Assembly: GCA_002496355.1 (NCBI GenBank)
Contig: DAJP01000075.1
Span: forward strand, 1-24,208
Length of the DNA stretch: 24,208 bases
DNA from: Euryarchaeota archaeon UBA346
GTDB taxonomy: Archaea; Thermoplasmatota; E2; DHVEG-1
Direction: 5' to 3'
Positions 24,029-24,208 of the stretch are shown one piece after another; position 1 is the first letter of the stretch, and the number at the start of each line of letters is the position of its first letter. Under the pieces are notes generated by a model, which was not told the DNA's origin, did no database searches, and saw nothing but the letters and a program-made list of their open reading frames with translations. The position numbers were made by a program, and so were the translations under genes.

Positions 24029-24208
24029 ATGGATAAGAAACCTCTGATTGGTGTAAGTATCCTGGCTGTGGTTCTTCTTGTTCTGGGTTCTTTGAGTAAT
24101 GTGGTGGGGTATCAAACAGTCCAGACCTCTCAACAGAACGTCATAAACGAGAGAATCAATCAGAAAGAGTTGTTGTTCCAGACCATTGTTGATATTGCGA
24201 ACAACAAG
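24029..24208 (+). CDS. Signal-anchored protein, N-terminal 60 residues only
   Basis: The ATG at 24029 opens a frame that runs off the right edge. A hydrophobic segment (LIGVSILAVVLLVLGSLSNV) follows MDKKP, then a polar Gln/Asn-rich stretch (QTVQTSQQNVINERINQKEL). A TATA-like TAATTATAAA about 25 bases upstream suggests a near-leaderless transcript. The N-terminus looks like a family of archaeal membrane-anchored proteins that I cannot name further. Confidence 0.7.
   Translation, partial: MDKKPLIGVSILAVVLLVLGSLSNVVGYQTVQTSQQNVINERINQKELLFQTIVDIANNK

Overview
The window is archaeal. It carries an archaellum (archaeal flagellum) operon, class III signal-peptide archaellins, a C-terminal-Tyr archaeal/eukaryotic-type prolyl-tRNA synthetase, ribosomal protein L40e, an archaeal site-2 protease, TATA-box promoters and an SSV-type integrase joined to a tRNA half. 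Gene content and protein style suggest a Euryarchaeota-related lineage, most likely Thermoplasmatota. That placement is inference and no closer assignment is made.

Left part (1-8262, minus strand) is the archaellum operon, read right to left: promoter near 8250, FlaC-like protein, FlaD/E-like protein, FlaF, FlaG, FlaH, FlaI, a second tandem FlaI, and FlaJ, which runs off the left edge. FlaF/G are stator-type proteins, FlaH and FlaI form the ATPase core, and FlaJ is the membrane platform. Two features depart from the usual layout: flaI is duplicated in tandem with divergent active-site surroundings, and the FlaC-like reading frame has a good Shine-Dalgarno followed only by ATA as a plausible start.

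Motility-associated block (8219-15257): a PAS-coil-PAS protein with no output domain diverges from the operon. Next comes an archaellin whose N-terminus is fused in frame to a short Sm-like beta domain. A second, divergently transcribed archaellin-like protein follows, then a 1010-residue coiled-coil protein built from at least seven copies of one motif, mostly spaced by multiples of seven residues. No known function can be given for the coiled-coil protein; its position beside the archaellins suggests, but does not show, a role with the archaellum.

Housekeeping block (15258-21409): a site-2 type membrane protease, a small conserved protein, a SpoU/TrmJ-like RNA methyltransferase, a two-helix membrane protein, ProS, L40e (too short for ordinary ORF calling), a DUF2085-like membrane protein and two more membrane proteins.

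Right end (about 21515-24208) is best read as the left end of an integrated mobile element. The 3' half of a tRNA-Ser(GGA), minus strand, is embedded in the 5' end of a tyrosine recombinase frame lacking an ordinary start. This is the expected junction when an SSV-type integrase gene is split by integration. Then come three degenerate 93-94 bp tandem repeats, two secreted proteins sharing a duplicated promoter/leader element, and the beginning of a signal-anchored protein. The other end, with a complete tRNA-Ser and the integrase N-terminal fragment, should lie to the right of this window.
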